A stretch of DNA of 57,059 nt. Source: an uncultured Prevotella sp. (GTDB lineage: Bacteria; Bacteroidota; Bacteroidia; Bacteroidales; Bacteroidaceae). The notes below the pieces were generated by a model. That model did not search any database and had not been told where the DNA came from. It saw nothing but the letters and a program-made list of their open reading frames with translations. The stretch covers positions 1 through 57,059 of the forward strand of contig OMXK01000042.1 of NCBI GenBank assembly GCA_900314995.1, read 5' to 3'. Shown here piece after piece: positions 1-8,647 of the stretch. The translations under genes were made by a program, and so were the position numbers. Every line of letters begins with the position of its first letter. Within the stretch, counting starts at the first letter, position 1.

Positions 1-22
1 GAATTATGATTTTAACACTTAA

Positions 23-44
23 TTTTTGGCGTGTTTTTGGCGTG
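23..44. repeat. tandem 11-bp direct repeat
   Basis: Two head-to-tail copies of TTTTTGGCGTG lie side by side at 23-33 and 34-44 in AT-rich sequence. The stretch 1-239 holds no convincing gene; besides this repeat it has a short palindrome near 56-69 (TTGAT, four bases, ATCAA). The repeat may belong to the 3' side of a gene outside the window or to an integration-type site, but nothing here decides that. Confidence 0.5.
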
Positions 45-196
45 ATATTATAAATTGATTTATATCAAATTATCATTATGCTTATATTGATTAATTTCTA
101 TTTCTCTTGTAATTCAGGCATTTATGTAAAAGTATAACAAAAATGATAAATTTCAGTCTCAATACATGTTGGCGCCTCATCCCGACTTTCATGAAA

Positions 197-220
197 AAGT
201 GGCTGATTATTCAGCCACTT
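197..220. terminator. perfect hairpin upstream of the AEC gene
   Basis: AAGTGGCTGA and TCAGCCACTT form a perfect 10-bp stem around a 4-base loop, followed by an A/T-rich run without a clean T tract. It sits 20 bases before the ATG at 240, so it may end transcription from an upstream gene outside the window or shape the 5' leader of the AEC transporter. Confidence 0.45.
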
Positions 221-239
221 ATTATTTATTAGTGGGAGT

Positions 240-1145
240 ATGCTGGAGGTAATGATGACACTCTTTGCCATTGTCATTGTGGGATACGTGGCAGGCAGAA
301 TCGGATATATGGGAGGCGAGTTCGATAAGCGATTGTCGAGTCTGGTCATTAATATTACATGCCCTGCACTTATCCTTTCTTCGGCGATGACGGGCGAACT
401 GCCAGACAGAGGATTGATTCTGCCATTGTTAGCCATCAGTGTAGTTACCTACATCATTCTTTCGGGTATGGCTCTTTTCCTGCCTCATTACATGACACGG
501 AAAAAGGAAGATGAAGGAGTCGTCGGCTTTGCCCTCATGTTTGGTAACGTCGGTTTTATGGGGTATCCTGTCGTAGCCTCCATTTTTGGAAATCAGGCCG
601 TATTCTATGCAGCCGTGCTCAATGTTGTGAATACATTTGCCGTATTCACCATCGGAACCATCTTAATTGTTGGCGATCTGGGTGATGGGAAGCGTTTTCA
701 GAAGAAGGTGCTCTACAGCACACCGATGCTCTCTGCCTATCTGGCAATGTTGATTGTAGCATTGGGCATCGATAATATCCCTGGTATGATCAGTCAGCCA
801 CTTACAATGATTGGCAACATCACCGTGCCAGCAGCTCTACTTATCATCGGGTCCTCGATGTCACAACTTTCCCTAAAGACCATGCTCGGCAATCCAACTG
901 TCTATATCACGACAATATTCCGACTGCTGCTGATTCCACTTGGATTCTATTACCTATGCGGAGCACTCGGTTTTAGCCAGTATGTCGTCAACATCAATAC
1001 CGTTGTCATCGCAATGCCTGTAGCCACCTACGGCACCATTCTCTGCCTAAAATATGGGCGTGACACTACGCTTATCACGGAGGTCACGCTCATAACGACT
1101 CTTTTATCGATGGTCACTATTCCCTTACTGACTACTTTGTTCTAG
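240..1145 (+). CDS. AEC family (auxin efflux carrier-like) permease
   Basis: A 301-residue, strongly hydrophobic protein that looks like a complete AEC-family transporter of about ten membrane helices in two halves. Visible family features are an N-terminal helix with a glycine-rich stretch, the NITCPALILSS segment in the first half and the GNVGFMGYPV segment in helix 4, both typical of these carriers. AEC proteins export or exchange organic anions such as malate; the substrate cannot be read from the sequence. The ATG at 240 is used here, but GGAGG at 244-248 would suit initiation at the ATG at 252, which would shorten the protein by four residues. It is a single gene, convergent with the minus-strand aldo/keto reductase, 26 bases away. 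Confidence 0.85.
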   Translation: MLEVMMTLFAIVIVGYVAGRIGYMGGEFDKRLSSLVINITCPALILSSAMTGELPDRGLILPLLAISVVTYIILSGMALFLPHYMTRKKEDEGVVGFALMFGNVGFMGYPVVASIFGNQAVFYAAVLNVVNTFAVFTIGTILIVGDLGDGKRFQKKVLYSTPMLSAYLAMLIVALGIDNIPGMISQPLTMIGNITVPAALLIIGSSMSQLSLKTMLGNPTVYITTIFRLLLIPLGFYYLCGALGFSQYVVNINTVVIAMPVATYGTILCLKYGRDTTLITEVTLITTLLSMVTIPLLTTLF

Positions 1146-1171
1146 ACAAAACATACTTCAGGAAATACAGT

Positions 1172-2590
1172 CTACGCTTTCTCTTTGTCGCCTATTCCCA
1201 GTGGGTCGCGTTTCAACTGCTCTATCATATCACTGAGTTTATGAAGTTCACGGGTAATGCGGATATTCTGCGGGCAATGGGGTTCACACTGGTGACAGCC
1301 GATGCAGTGATCTGGCTGACGCTCACGTGGCACCACTCGATCGAGCGAAATCAGATACTGACGACGATGCTTGCGATATTCGGCATCGCCAATACCCATT
1401 GGCAATGAGCCCTCATTCTTACATTTATTATAATGAATGAAAATAGCAGGGATATCGATGCCATAAGGACAAGGCATGCAATACTTACAGTCATTACAGG
1501 GGATATTCTCCAAACCAACTATCTTCTGGGCGATTTCCTCGTCAAGATAACGCATTTCCTTTTCAGAAAGCGGTGTCAGCGGACAATAGCTCAAAAGATT
1601 ATCCTTCAGATGCTCCATATACGTCATACCGCTCAGCACGGTAAGCACACCTTCTGGCGTACCGGCATAGCGGAAAGCCCAGGAAGCAACACTCCTCTCC
1701 GGGGCATGACTCTTAAGCTCTGTCATCAGATACTGCGGCAGATTAGCGAGACGACCTCCGAGCAGCGGCTCCATGATGACAGCAGGGATGCCGCGTTTTT
1801 TGAGCTCCGCATAAAGATAGCAGGCATCTACATTGTTATTGCTGATTTCATCGGCAAAATTCCAATCAAGATAGTTTAGTTCAATCTGCACAAAGTCCCA
1901 ATGGTATTTGTCGTGCAGGGCTATCACCTCGTCAAACACCGTCTTCTTGCCGTGGAACGAAAAGCCGAGATTCCGGATGCGGCCAGCCTCGCGCTCCTTC
2001 AGCAGATAGTCCATTATGCCATTATCGACATAGCGGTCCTTGAACTCATCCATACTCCCGCCGATGGCGTGGAGCAGATAATAGTCGAGGTAATCCACCT
2101 GTAGTTCCTTCAACGAATTCTGATACATTCCCTTGGCCTTGTCAAAAGCCCAATAATCATGGTTGAAGTTAGATAGTTTTGTTGCAATAAAATACTCGCT
2201 ACGCTTGTGTCGACTTAACGCAATTCCAGTACAACGCTCCGACTTTCCTTGGCAATACACTGGTGACGTATCGAAATAGTTCAAGCCATGCTCCAAGGCA
2301 TAGTCAATCTGTTTGTTGATCATATCCTGATCAAACTCGTCGCTGTTATCCACCTTTGTCGGCAGACGCATCATACCATAACCCAGAATCGAGACCTTCT
2401 CCTTTGTCTTAGGATTTTCGCGATAGGTCATCTGGCCTACGGGAGGCTCAACCTGATTCTTATATTCCTCAGCAGCCTGACTACCTGCCTTATCAGCTTT
2501 CTTGCATCCTGCCAATGTCGCTGTAGCAGCAACGGTTCCTGCTCCAAAGAGTTTCAGGAACGAACGACGTGATATACTCTTCTTTTCCAT
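1172..2590 (-). CDS. Tat-exported aldo/keto reductase with C-terminal 4Fe-4S domain
   Basis: The protein has 472 residues. Its N-terminus carries a twin-arginine motif (SRRSFLK, residues 7-13), a hydrophobic stretch and a lipobox LAGC with Cys29, so it should be folded in the cytoplasm, exported by Tat and lipid-anchored. Residues about 55-350 are an aldo/keto reductase barrel with the full catalytic tetrad at Asp107, Tyr112, Lys138 and His174. The C-terminal part carries two ferredoxin cysteine sets, at about 365-374 and 429-439. AKRs normally use NADPH, which is not available outside the cytoplasm, so I infer that electrons arrive through the Fe-S clusters. A strong AAGGAGG site precedes the ATG. 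It is the last gene of the tatA-tatC-polyferredoxin operon, 12 bases behind the NapH/NapG-like gene. The substrate is unknown. Confidence 0.88.
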   Translation of the reverse strand: MEKKSISRRSFLKLFGAGTVAATATLAGCKKADKAGSQAAEEYKNQVEPPVGQMTYRENPKTKEKVSILGYGMMRLPTKVDNSDEFDQDMINKQIDYALEHGLNYFDTSPVYCQGKSERCTGIALSRHKRSEYFIATKLSNFNHDYWAFDKAKGMYQNSLKELQVDYLDYYLLHAIGGSMDEFKDRYVDNGIMDYLLKEREAGRIRNLGFSFHGKKTVFDEVIALHDKYHWDFVQIELNYLDWNFADEISNNNVDACYLYAELKKRGIPAVIMEPLLGGRLANLPQYLMTELKSHAPERSVASWAFRYAGTPEGVLTVLSGMTYMEHLKDNLLSYCPLTPLSEKEMRYLDEEIAQKIVGLENIPCNDCKYCMPCPYGIDIPAIFIHYNKCKNEGSLPMGIGDAEYRKHRRQYLISLDRVVPRERQPDHCIGCHQCEPHCPQNIRITRELHKLSDMIEQLKRDPLGIGDKEKA

Positions 2591-2602
2591 ACAGTATCCT
2601 CC

Positions 2603-4078
2603 TTAAATCTTCTTATGTACTTCATGTCCCTCAACATAGATAGCCGAGAATGGACGAGACGGACAAACAAACTCACAGGCTCCACAGCCGATACAAGCTG
2701 CCTCGTTGATGGCAGGAACCAAAGGCGATTCCTCATTGTTCTCATCAAGCTGCACCATTTCGATAGCACCAGAAGGACAATGACGGGCGCAGTTGCCACA
2801 CTCCACTTCATCTGTCAGCACGACACAATTCTTCTTGATCCATACAGCATGACCTATCTGGATAGAAGTCTTCTCATCCTCATCAATAGGTTTGATGGCA
2901 CCAGCAGGACAAACCTCAGAACAGCGGGTACACTCTGGACGACAATAGCCATGCTCATACGACATGGTTGGTTGCATCAGATGCATCAGATCACTGCTAG
3001 GACGAAGCACCTGATTAGGGCACTCTGATACACAAAGCTGACAACCAGTACAGCGGGTTGCAAGATTCTGGAACGACAACGAACCCGGAGGTGTTAGCGG
3101 TGTCTGACGCTCTGGAGCTACCTTATCCTCTATATCTGCAAGACCACCATCCATCAGCTTTTCTTTCTTCTGAGCCAAAGCGGCTGTAGACACCATGGCC
3201 GATGCCAAGAGGAATGAGCGCTTGGAGGTATCGACAGGACTGTGGCTACCTGTTTGGCTAATTCGACTTGGTTTAGCGGAATACTTCAGTGCCCCGAACT
3301 TACAGCTTTCGATACAATTGCCACAGACAACACAGCGGCTATAATCGACGGTGTGCGTCTTGTAGTCGATACAGGCTGCCTTGCAATTCTTGGAACAGAG
3401 GGAGCAGTTCTTACACTTGTCTTCGTCGAAGCGGATCTTCATCCATGAGAAACGGGCGAAGAAGGACAGAACGGTTCCTACGGGACAGATAGTGTTGCAA
3501 TATGTACGTCCGCCACGCCAAGCCAGGACAAGAAGCGCCACCAATGTCACTGCCGCAATCACAAACACCGGCAATGAACGCATCCAGGTGTCAATCGAAT
3601 AAAAGGCGTAACTCTCATAATGTTCTGCAACCATCGCCAACAGGTTATTGCAAGCCTTCCAGATAGGCTGGAAGAGCATGGTGGCAATACGGCCATAGGC
3701 ACTATAAGGAGCGAGTAACTGGAACAGCGAACCGACACCAGCTACAGCGGCAATGACAAACACAGCCAATACTGGATAACGCAGCCACGTTACCTCTTTG
3801 GAAAAGCTGTACTTGTTCTTCTTCCGATGGAACCGAGCCAGGATATCCTGAAATACGCCTAACGGACAAATGACAGAACAATAGATGCGTCCGAAGACGA
3901 GCGTCAAGGCAATAAGCGCCACTACGACCACTACGTTGAGCGCCATCACAGCTGGCAGAAACTGAATCTTTGCCATCCAGCCAAGCCAATGGTGAAGCGT
4001 CCCCGTAAAGTCGAGGAACAACAAGGTGATCAACACGATGAACACCGCTGCTAGGATTGTTCTAATTTTACGAAGCAT
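2603..4078 (-). CDS. NapH-NapG-like fusion polyferredoxin (membrane quinol dehydrogenase module)
   Basis: The protein has 491 residues. The N-terminal half has about four membrane helices and two CxxxCP motifs (Cys67/Cys71 and Cys194/Cys198), followed by two 4Fe-4S sets (Cys222-236 and Cys249-259); this is the NapH/NosR-type layout. Then comes a KRSFLL segment (286-291) followed by a short hydrophobic run, like a Tat signal with KR in place of RR. The C-terminal half carries four more cluster sets (about 343-353, 379-390, 418-434 and 462-472), which is the NapG layout. NapGH pairs pass electrons from menaquinol to periplasmic reductases. Lying between tatC and the exported Fe-S aldo/keto reductase, this protein is the obvious electron donor for that reductase. 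The fusion reading is my inference from the motif order. Confidence 0.85.
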   Translation of the reverse strand: MLRKIRTILAAVFIVLITLLFLDFTGTLHHWLGWMAKIQFLPAVMALNVVVVVALIALTLVFGRIYCSVICPLGVFQDILARFHRKKNKYSFSKEVTWLRYPVLAVFVIAAVAGVGSLFQLLAPYSAYGRIATMLFQPIWKACNNLLAMVAEHYESYAFYSIDTWMRSLPVFVIAAVTLVALLVLAWRGGRTYCNTICPVGTVLSFFARFSWMKIRFDEDKCKNCSLCSKNCKAACIDYKTHTVDYSRCVVCGNCIESCKFGALKYSAKPSRISQTGSHSPVDTSKRSFLLASAMVSTAALAQKKEKLMDGGLADIEDKVAPERQTPLTPPGSLSFQNLATRCTGCQLCVSECPNQVLRPSSDLMHLMQPTMSYEHGYCRPECTRCSEVCPAGAIKPIDEDEKTSIQIGHAVWIKKNCVVLTDEVECGNCARHCPSGAIEMVQLDENNEESPLVPAINEAACIGCGACEFVCPSRPFSAIYVEGHEVHKKI

Positions 4079-4109
4079 AACTCAAAAGTATTTGTTTAGT
4101 TTATTTTTA

Positions 4110-4865
4110 TCAAGCATAACGCACAATGACAATGCTCAATTCATAGAGAAGCCAAATCGGCAGAGCCACTACAAAGAGCGTAAACGCATCCGTTGTGGGA
4201 GTGATGACAGCTGCCACAATCAATATTGCAACGACCGCATGGCGGCGCATGCCCTGCATCATCTTGGCATTTATCAAACCCATACGGCCTAAGAGCCAAC
4301 TGACGACTGGCAGTTCAAAGACGATTCCCATCACAAGGTTCATCGTCAGCAACGTATCCATATACGACTGCAGCGTCAGCATGTTTGCCACATCCGGGCT
4401 AACCTGATAGGTTCCCAAGAACTTCACTGTCAGCGGGAAGATCAACAGGTAGTTGATAGCTGTACCCAGCATGAACATTAGATAGCCGCTAGTGCAAAGC
4501 AACGTGGCATATTTCTTCTCATTGTCATAGAGCGCTGGTGAGACGAATCGGAATAGCTGATAGATGATATACGGAGAAACCGCCAACACACCGGCATAAC
4601 AGGCTGTCTTCAGGTGAATCATGAATTGTTCCGTCAGACCAGTATTCATCAGATGAATGCTAAACGGTTCTACGCCCATCAGACGATAAGTGACGAAATC
4701 ACTCGTCCTTGGTGCCAAAACGATGGCGAACAACTGTTCCTTCAGACAGAAGGCCACTGCCGCAGCCACTACCACCACCAGAACGATTCGGATGATCACA
4801 GACCTGAGTTCATCAAGATGATCCCAGAACGTCATGCTTCCGGTGGCAGCATCTTGCTCACTCAT
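4110..4865 (-). CDS. tatC: Sec-independent protein translocase TatC
   Basis: This 251-residue multi-spanning membrane protein has the TatC N-terminal signature ([11 protein letters not shown], residues about 11-21), the cytoplasmic site that recognises the twin-arginine signal. About six helices follow, and the length is normal for the family. It acts with TatA in the inner membrane to move folded proteins outward. Its start overlaps the end of tatA by 8 bases, and 31 bases separate it from the polyferredoxin gene, so tatA, tatC, polyferredoxin and reductase form one transcription unit. The two genes downstream are the only Tat-type cargoes visible in the window. Confidence 0.95.
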   Translation of the reverse strand: MSEQDAATGSMTFWDHLDELRSVIIRIVLVVVVAAAVAFCLKEQLFAIVLAPRTSDFVTYRLMGVEPFSIHLMNTGLTEQFMIHLKTACYAGVLAVSPYIIYQLFRFVSPALYDNEKKYATLLCTSGYLMFMLGTAINYLLIFPLTVKFLGTYQVSPDVANMLTLQSYMDTLLTMNLVMGIVFELPVVSWLLGRMGLINAKMMQGMRRHAVVAILIVAAVITPTTDAFTLFVVALPIWLLYELSIVIVRYA

Positions 4866-5040
4866 CCCTCGTCTCTTCTTTCTTTTCTTCTTTCAGGTCC
4901 GTCACCTCATTCATTCCGTCCTTGAAACTCTTGACGCCCTTGCCGAGTCCTTTCATGAGTTCAGGTATCTTCTTGCCACCGAAAAGCAGCAGGATAATCA
5001 GTGCGATAACAAGTATTTCTTGCATTCCGAGTCCAAACAT
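4858..5040 (-). CDS. tatA: twin-arginine translocase subunit TatA/TatE
   Basis: The protein has 60 residues: one N-terminal membrane helix (residues about 8-22), the [16 protein letters not shown] hinge and amphipathic helix, and a short acidic-basic tail. This is the TatA layout; no separate TatB is visible, which is usual in Bacteroidota. TatA oligomerises to form the passage for folded substrates brought by TatC. It is the first gene of the operon, preceded by a good promoter at 5066-5095. Confidence 0.93.
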   Translation of the reverse strand: MFGLGMQEILVIALIILLLFGGKKIPELMKGLGKGVKSFKDGMNEVTDLKEEKKEETRDE

Positions 5041-5065
5041 CTTATTCTGTTTTTAGTTGATTGTG

Positions 5066-5095
5066 CAAAAATACGAAATTATTTATGAATTCCAA
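5066..5095 (-). promoter_or_regulatory. promoter of the tatA-tatC operon
   Basis: On the minus strand a TATTTTTG box (5066-5073) is preceded by TTG (5093-5095) with 19 bases between, matching the Bacteroidota housekeeping promoter. Transcription would start about 20 bases before the tatA ATG at 5040. Confidence 0.7.
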
Positions 5096-5121
5096 GCATT
5101 TAGTATGATTTATTAACAAAA

Positions 5122-5853
5122 TCAATACGCAACATAAGGCATCAACCGTTCAATAGCCTTTGGCGGGAAGTCTTTTGAGAGCCGCAGGTCATTTAGCGAC
5201 TTGAGTGGTCCATGCAGACGACGATAGTCTTCGATAGCGCGAGCCTGATAGTAATTGATGTACGGATGGCGCTTCAGTTCATTCAGTGAAAGCTGATTGA
5301 TATTCAGTTTCCTGGGCTGCGCATCCTGTATCACCAGATACTTCTTCGAGTCTAGCGGGAAATCATCAATCTCGTCGAGCTGGTCTATACTCACGTAACC
5401 TCCTAACCGTTCTCCATACTGCACAATCTTTCGGGCAAAATAAGGGCCAATGCCCGGAATGGTCTTCAAGGCTGTGGTATCAGCGGTATTCAGCACCACA
5501 TGCTCGCCCTCACGGATCTTATGGAGATTACTGACAATTGTACCATGGGCATGATTCGTTCGCTGAATGGTATCAAGCGACTTTTTCCCATAACCTCTTC
5601 CACTACGGTAATAGCGGTCACGGTAAACAATTCTAGTATGGACATAGACGGTGTCACGCTTGTAATAGGGTTTGCGACGGAAGGTATCACGTCGCACTTC
5701 GCTCTTCAACGTATCAGCGGCAGTCAAGGCATTAGAGGTATCATTCTCCCCACCCGTCAAGAAGATTACGCCTAAGGCAACGACGATGATTACCAACAGC
5801 GTCAGGATGACCTTCCTGTCAGACTTCTGCAGATAAAAGAACTCGCGGATCAT
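5122..5853 (-). CDS. helix-hairpin-helix domain protein, ComEA-like
   Basis: The protein has 243 residues. A membrane helix near residues 14-32 is followed by a charged linker and at least two helix-hairpin-helix segments in the C-terminal 130 residues, including the IPGIGPYFARKIVQYGERLGGY stretch split here only by length and the later LNINQLSLNELKRHPYI. This is the form of small membrane-anchored ComEA/HHH proteins that bind DNA without sequence preference on the outer face of the membrane. The ATG overlaps the stop of the upstream sodium symporter by 4 bases, so it is translated in the same unit, although no functional link is obvious. Confidence 0.8.
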   Translation of the reverse strand: MIREFFYLQKSDRKVILTLLVIIVVALGVIFLTGGENDTSNALTAADTLKSEVRRDTFRRKPYYKRDTVYVHTRIVYRDRYYRSGRGYGKKSLDTIQRTNHAHGTIVSNLHKIREGEHVVLNTADTTALKTIPGIGPYFARKIVQYGERLGGYVSIDQLDEIDDFPLDSKKYLVIQDAQPRKLNINQLSLNELKRHPYINYYQARAIEDYRRLHGPLKSLNDLRLSKDFPPKAIERLMPYVAY

Positions 5854-7202
5854 AGAATGCCGAACTGGTGCAGGAACACCATTACGATACAGAATGGCAC
5901 AATATAACGGATGGCGAACATATAAACCGTGAAGAATGACTCCTGAATAGATCCATTATTCGTAAACTCATCCTTGACCATCTGACGATTGACCAGCCAA
6001 CCCAAGATGATACTCGTCAGGAAGGCTCCCATGGGCAGCATCAGCTTGGCAGTCAGGAAATCGCAGAAGTCCAGCAACGGCATACCGAATAACGCAATAT
6101 TCTTATTAGCCCCTACTGAGAGGGAACATAACACGGCAATAACCGAGCATACCACCGTAAGGATCCACGTGGCATGGATACGGGGCAACCGGAGTTCCTC
6201 ATGGAAGAAGGCCGTACCTATCTCGTGCATAGAGATAGTTGATGTCAGCGCCGCGAAGACCAGCAATGCATAGAACAGACAAGAGATGATATAGCCATTC
6301 CCAGGGAAAGCGGCAAAGGCATGATTGAACACGTTAGGTAGCGTGATAAATATCAGCGACGGTCCGCTGTCGGGCTGTATCCCCACGGAGAAAGCAGCAG
6401 GAAATATCATCAAGCCAGCCAGTATGGCGATACCTGAATCGAGCAAGGCTATTTGAACAGAGGATTTCAGCAGATTAGTATCAGGCTTAAAGTAGGAAGC
6501 GTATGTACAAAGACAAGCGGTACCCAGACTCAGAGAGAAAAAGGCCTGTCCTAATGCATCCAGAAACACATCGCCCGTAACTTTCGAGAAGTCTGGCTTT
6601 AACAAGAACTCGACACCTGCTACAGAACCAGGAAGCATACAAGAGGCAATTACCAATATTACCAGAATCAGCAACAACAATGGCATCAGCAACTTGGATA
6701 CGCGTTCGATACCCTTATTCACCCCCATTGCCACTACCAGATGAGTAATCAGGACAAAGGCGACAGCCCAGAGGCAAGGTTTGACGGGATCACTTGAGAA
6801 AGTCTTGAAATAGTTCAGCACATAAGCTGCATCACCAGTCAATTGCCCTGCAATCGCAGCAAAGAGATACTGAAGACACCAGCCTGCCACCACAGCATAG
6901 AAGCCAAGGATGATGGTAGAAGTGAGTATACCCAGATAACCTACGAACCGCCACTCCTTACGCCCAAGACTTCCATAAGCACGGGCTGCATTCGTCTGGG
7001 CACGGCGACCAATAATGAACTCACTCACCATACCAGGGATGCCCAACAGCAGTACACAGACAAAATATACCAGAATAAAGGCAGCACCGCCATTCTGACC
7101 CGTCGTAAACGGGAATCGCCAAATGTTACCTAACCCTATCGCAGAACCTGCAGTTGCCAGGATAACACCTATACGGCTGCCGAAGTTGCCTCTACTCTCC
7201 AT
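5850..7202 (-). CDS. SNF-family sodium-dependent transporter (copy 1)
   Basis: A 450-residue neurotransmitter:sodium symporter-type protein with about eleven membrane helices. The GLGNIWRFPF motif near residue 24 belongs to the helix-1 sodium and substrate site of LeuT-like carriers; NGGAAF follows at the start of the next segment. It most likely imports an amino acid with sodium, but the substrate cannot be assigned. It is a tandem paralogue of the gene 7 bases upstream, with the same overall layout and many identical blocks (for example DSGPSLIFITLPNVF), so one arose from the other by duplication. Confidence 0.9.
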   Translation of the reverse strand: MESRGNFGSRIGVILATAGSAIGLGNIWRFPFTTGQNGGAAFILVYFVCVLLLGIPGMVSEFIIGRRAQTNAARAYGSLGRKEWRFVGYLGILTSTIILGFYAVVAGWCLQYLFAAIAGQLTGDAAYVLNYFKTFSSDPVKPCLWAVAFVLITHLVVAMGVNKGIERVSKLLMPLLLLILVILVIASCMLPGSVAGVEFLLKPDFSKVTGDVFLDALGQAFFSLSLGTACLCTYASYFKPDTNLLKSSVQIALLDSGIAILAGLMIFPAAFSVGIQPDSGPSLIFITLPNVFNHAFAAFPGNGYIISCLFYALLVFAALTSTISMHEIGTAFFHEELRLPRIHATWILTVVCSVIAVLCSLSVGANKNIALFGMPLLDFCDFLTAKLMLPMGAFLTSIILGWLVNRQMVKDEFTNNGSIQESFFTVYMFAIRYIVPFCIVMVFLHQFGIL

Positions 7203-7209
7203 TTTTCAA

Positions 7210-8574
7210 TTAGATCCAGCCAAACTGACGCAAGAAAATAAAAAGGATGCAGAGCGGACATACATACTTGATGAGGAACATATAGATGTGATAGAGCGTG
7301 CCATTACGCAAGGTTCCCCAGTTAGTAAACTCATCACGCACAATCTTATGAGGCACAAACCAGCCGATGAAGATACAGGTAAGGAAGCCTACGATCGGCA
7401 GGAACAGCTGTCCTGTCACGAAATCGAACAGATCAAAAATCGTCATACCGAAGATCTTATGCGTGTTCCATGCACCAAGCGACAAGGAGCAGATCACACC
7501 GACAATCATCGTTGAGATAGAAACAATCAATGCGGCTTTCTTACGGGTAATCACCATTTCTTCCTGCAAGAATGCTGTGCTTACCTCATGAAGCGACATG
7601 AGGGAAGTAAGTGCCGCCATCGACAATAAGACATAGAACAGCACGGAAACGAAATAGCCCAATCCTGGAATAACCGAAAATGCCTGATAGAACACATTCG
7701 GCAACGTGATGAAGATCAGCGACGGACCACTGTCAGGACTCACCCCTACAGAGAAGGCTGCAGGGAAAATAACCAGTCCAGCCAACAAGGCAACGATAAA
7801 GTCAATGATGCTAATTTGCACCGCAGCGTTCGTCAAGTTTGTATATTTTGAGTAATAGCTGGCATACGTGCAGATACAACCCATCGCAATACTGAGCGAG
7901 TAGAACGACTGCCCTAAGGCAGCCAGGAACACCTCACCGTTGATCTTCGTGAAATCTGGCTTAAAGAGAAATTCTACACCTTCCTGCGCATTTGGCAGCA
8001 TGCACGATGCAACGACGATAATAAGTAAAAGAATAAACAACGTCGGCATCATGAGCTTTGAAGCCCGCTCAATGCCATCGCGTACACCATTCTCAACAAT
8101 CAGATAACTGGCCAATAAGATAACCAGCGTCCAGAATATCGGCTTCATAGGAGTCTGTGAGAATGTGGAGAAATATTCAGTAATATAAGCCGGTTCACCC
8201 TGTAGTTTGCCTAATAGTGAAGCCCAAACATACTCCAGACACCAACCAGACACGACAGCATAATAACCTGTTATCAAGAATCCCGTGAGTACACTCATAT
8301 AGCCAATCAGCGACCATGCTGTGCCACCCGCCATCTTACGATAGGCACGAGCCGTGTTCGACTGCCCATGACGACCAATGATGAATTCACTGATCATACA
8401 AGGAATGCCCAGCAAGAGTACACAGAAGATATAAATCATGATAAACACGGCTCCGCCATTCTGCCCAGCCATATACGGGAAGCGCCATATATTACCCAAG
8501 CCCACAGCAGACCCTGCCGTAGCCAGAATAACGCCAAGTTTTGTGCCAAAACCAGCCCTCTCCAATTTAGCCAT
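7210..8574 (-). CDS. SNF-family sodium-dependent transporter (copy 2)
   Basis: A 454-residue paralogue of the adjacent transporter, again of the LeuT/TnaT/MhsT type with GLGNIWRFPY and NGGAVF near the N-terminus. I chose the ATG at 8574 (MAKLERAGFG) rather than the in-frame ATG at 8589. It aligns with the start of the paralogue, and the minus-strand -7 box at 8600-8607 would place the transcript start almost on top of the upstream ATG. It heads a three-gene minus-strand unit (two symporters, then the HHH gene) and is divergent from the VanZ-like gene. Confidence 0.88.
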   Translation of the reverse strand: MAKLERAGFGTKLGVILATAGSAVGLGNIWRFPYMAGQNGGAVFIMIYIFCVLLLGIPCMISEFIIGRHGQSNTARAYRKMAGGTAWSLIGYMSVLTGFLITGYYAVVSGWCLEYVWASLLGKLQGEPAYITEYFSTFSQTPMKPIFWTLVILLASYLIVENGVRDGIERASKLMMPTLFILLLIIVVASCMLPNAQEGVEFLFKPDFTKINGEVFLAALGQSFYSLSIAMGCICTYASYYSKYTNLTNAAVQISIIDFIVALLAGLVIFPAAFSVGVSPDSGPSLIFITLPNVFYQAFSVIPGLGYFVSVLFYVLLSMAALTSLMSLHEVSTAFLQEEMVITRKKAALIVSISTMIVGVICSLSLGAWNTHKIFGMTIFDLFDFVTGQLFLPIVGFLTCIFIGWFVPHKIVRDEFTNWGTLRNGTLYHIYMFLIKYVCPLCILFIFLRQFGWI

Positions 8575-8596
8575 ATGCACTTTTCTCATATTTTCG

Positions 8597-8627
8597 TTGC
8601 AAAAGTATGAAATATTTCTTAATTTTG
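8597..8627 (+). promoter_or_regulatory. promoter of the VanZ-like gene
   Basis: TTG (8597-8599), 20 bases, then TAATTTTG (8620-8627). The ATG at 8648 follows 20 bases later. The promoter overlaps the minus-strand promoter of the symporter operon, so the two transcripts start within a few tens of bases of each other in opposite directions. Confidence 0.7.
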
Positions 8628-8634
8628 CACCAAA
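8600..8634 (-). promoter_or_regulatory. promoter of the symporter-HHH operon
   Basis: On the minus strand the -7 box TACTTTTG lies at 8600-8607; the nearest upstream TTTG (8631-8634) is 23 bases away, longer than usual, so the -33 part is doubtful. It overlaps the plus-strand promoter of the VanZ-like gene. Confidence 0.45.
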
Positions 8635-8647
8635 AATATTAGTAAAT

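Noticed and set aside
122-436. 104-codon minus-strand frame over the AEC gene start
   Set aside because: It is a shadow of the transporter with no domain or promoter.
8438-8647. N-terminal extension of the VanZ-like protein
   Set aside because: It is antisense to the symporter N-terminus and lies upstream of the promoter at 8597-8627.
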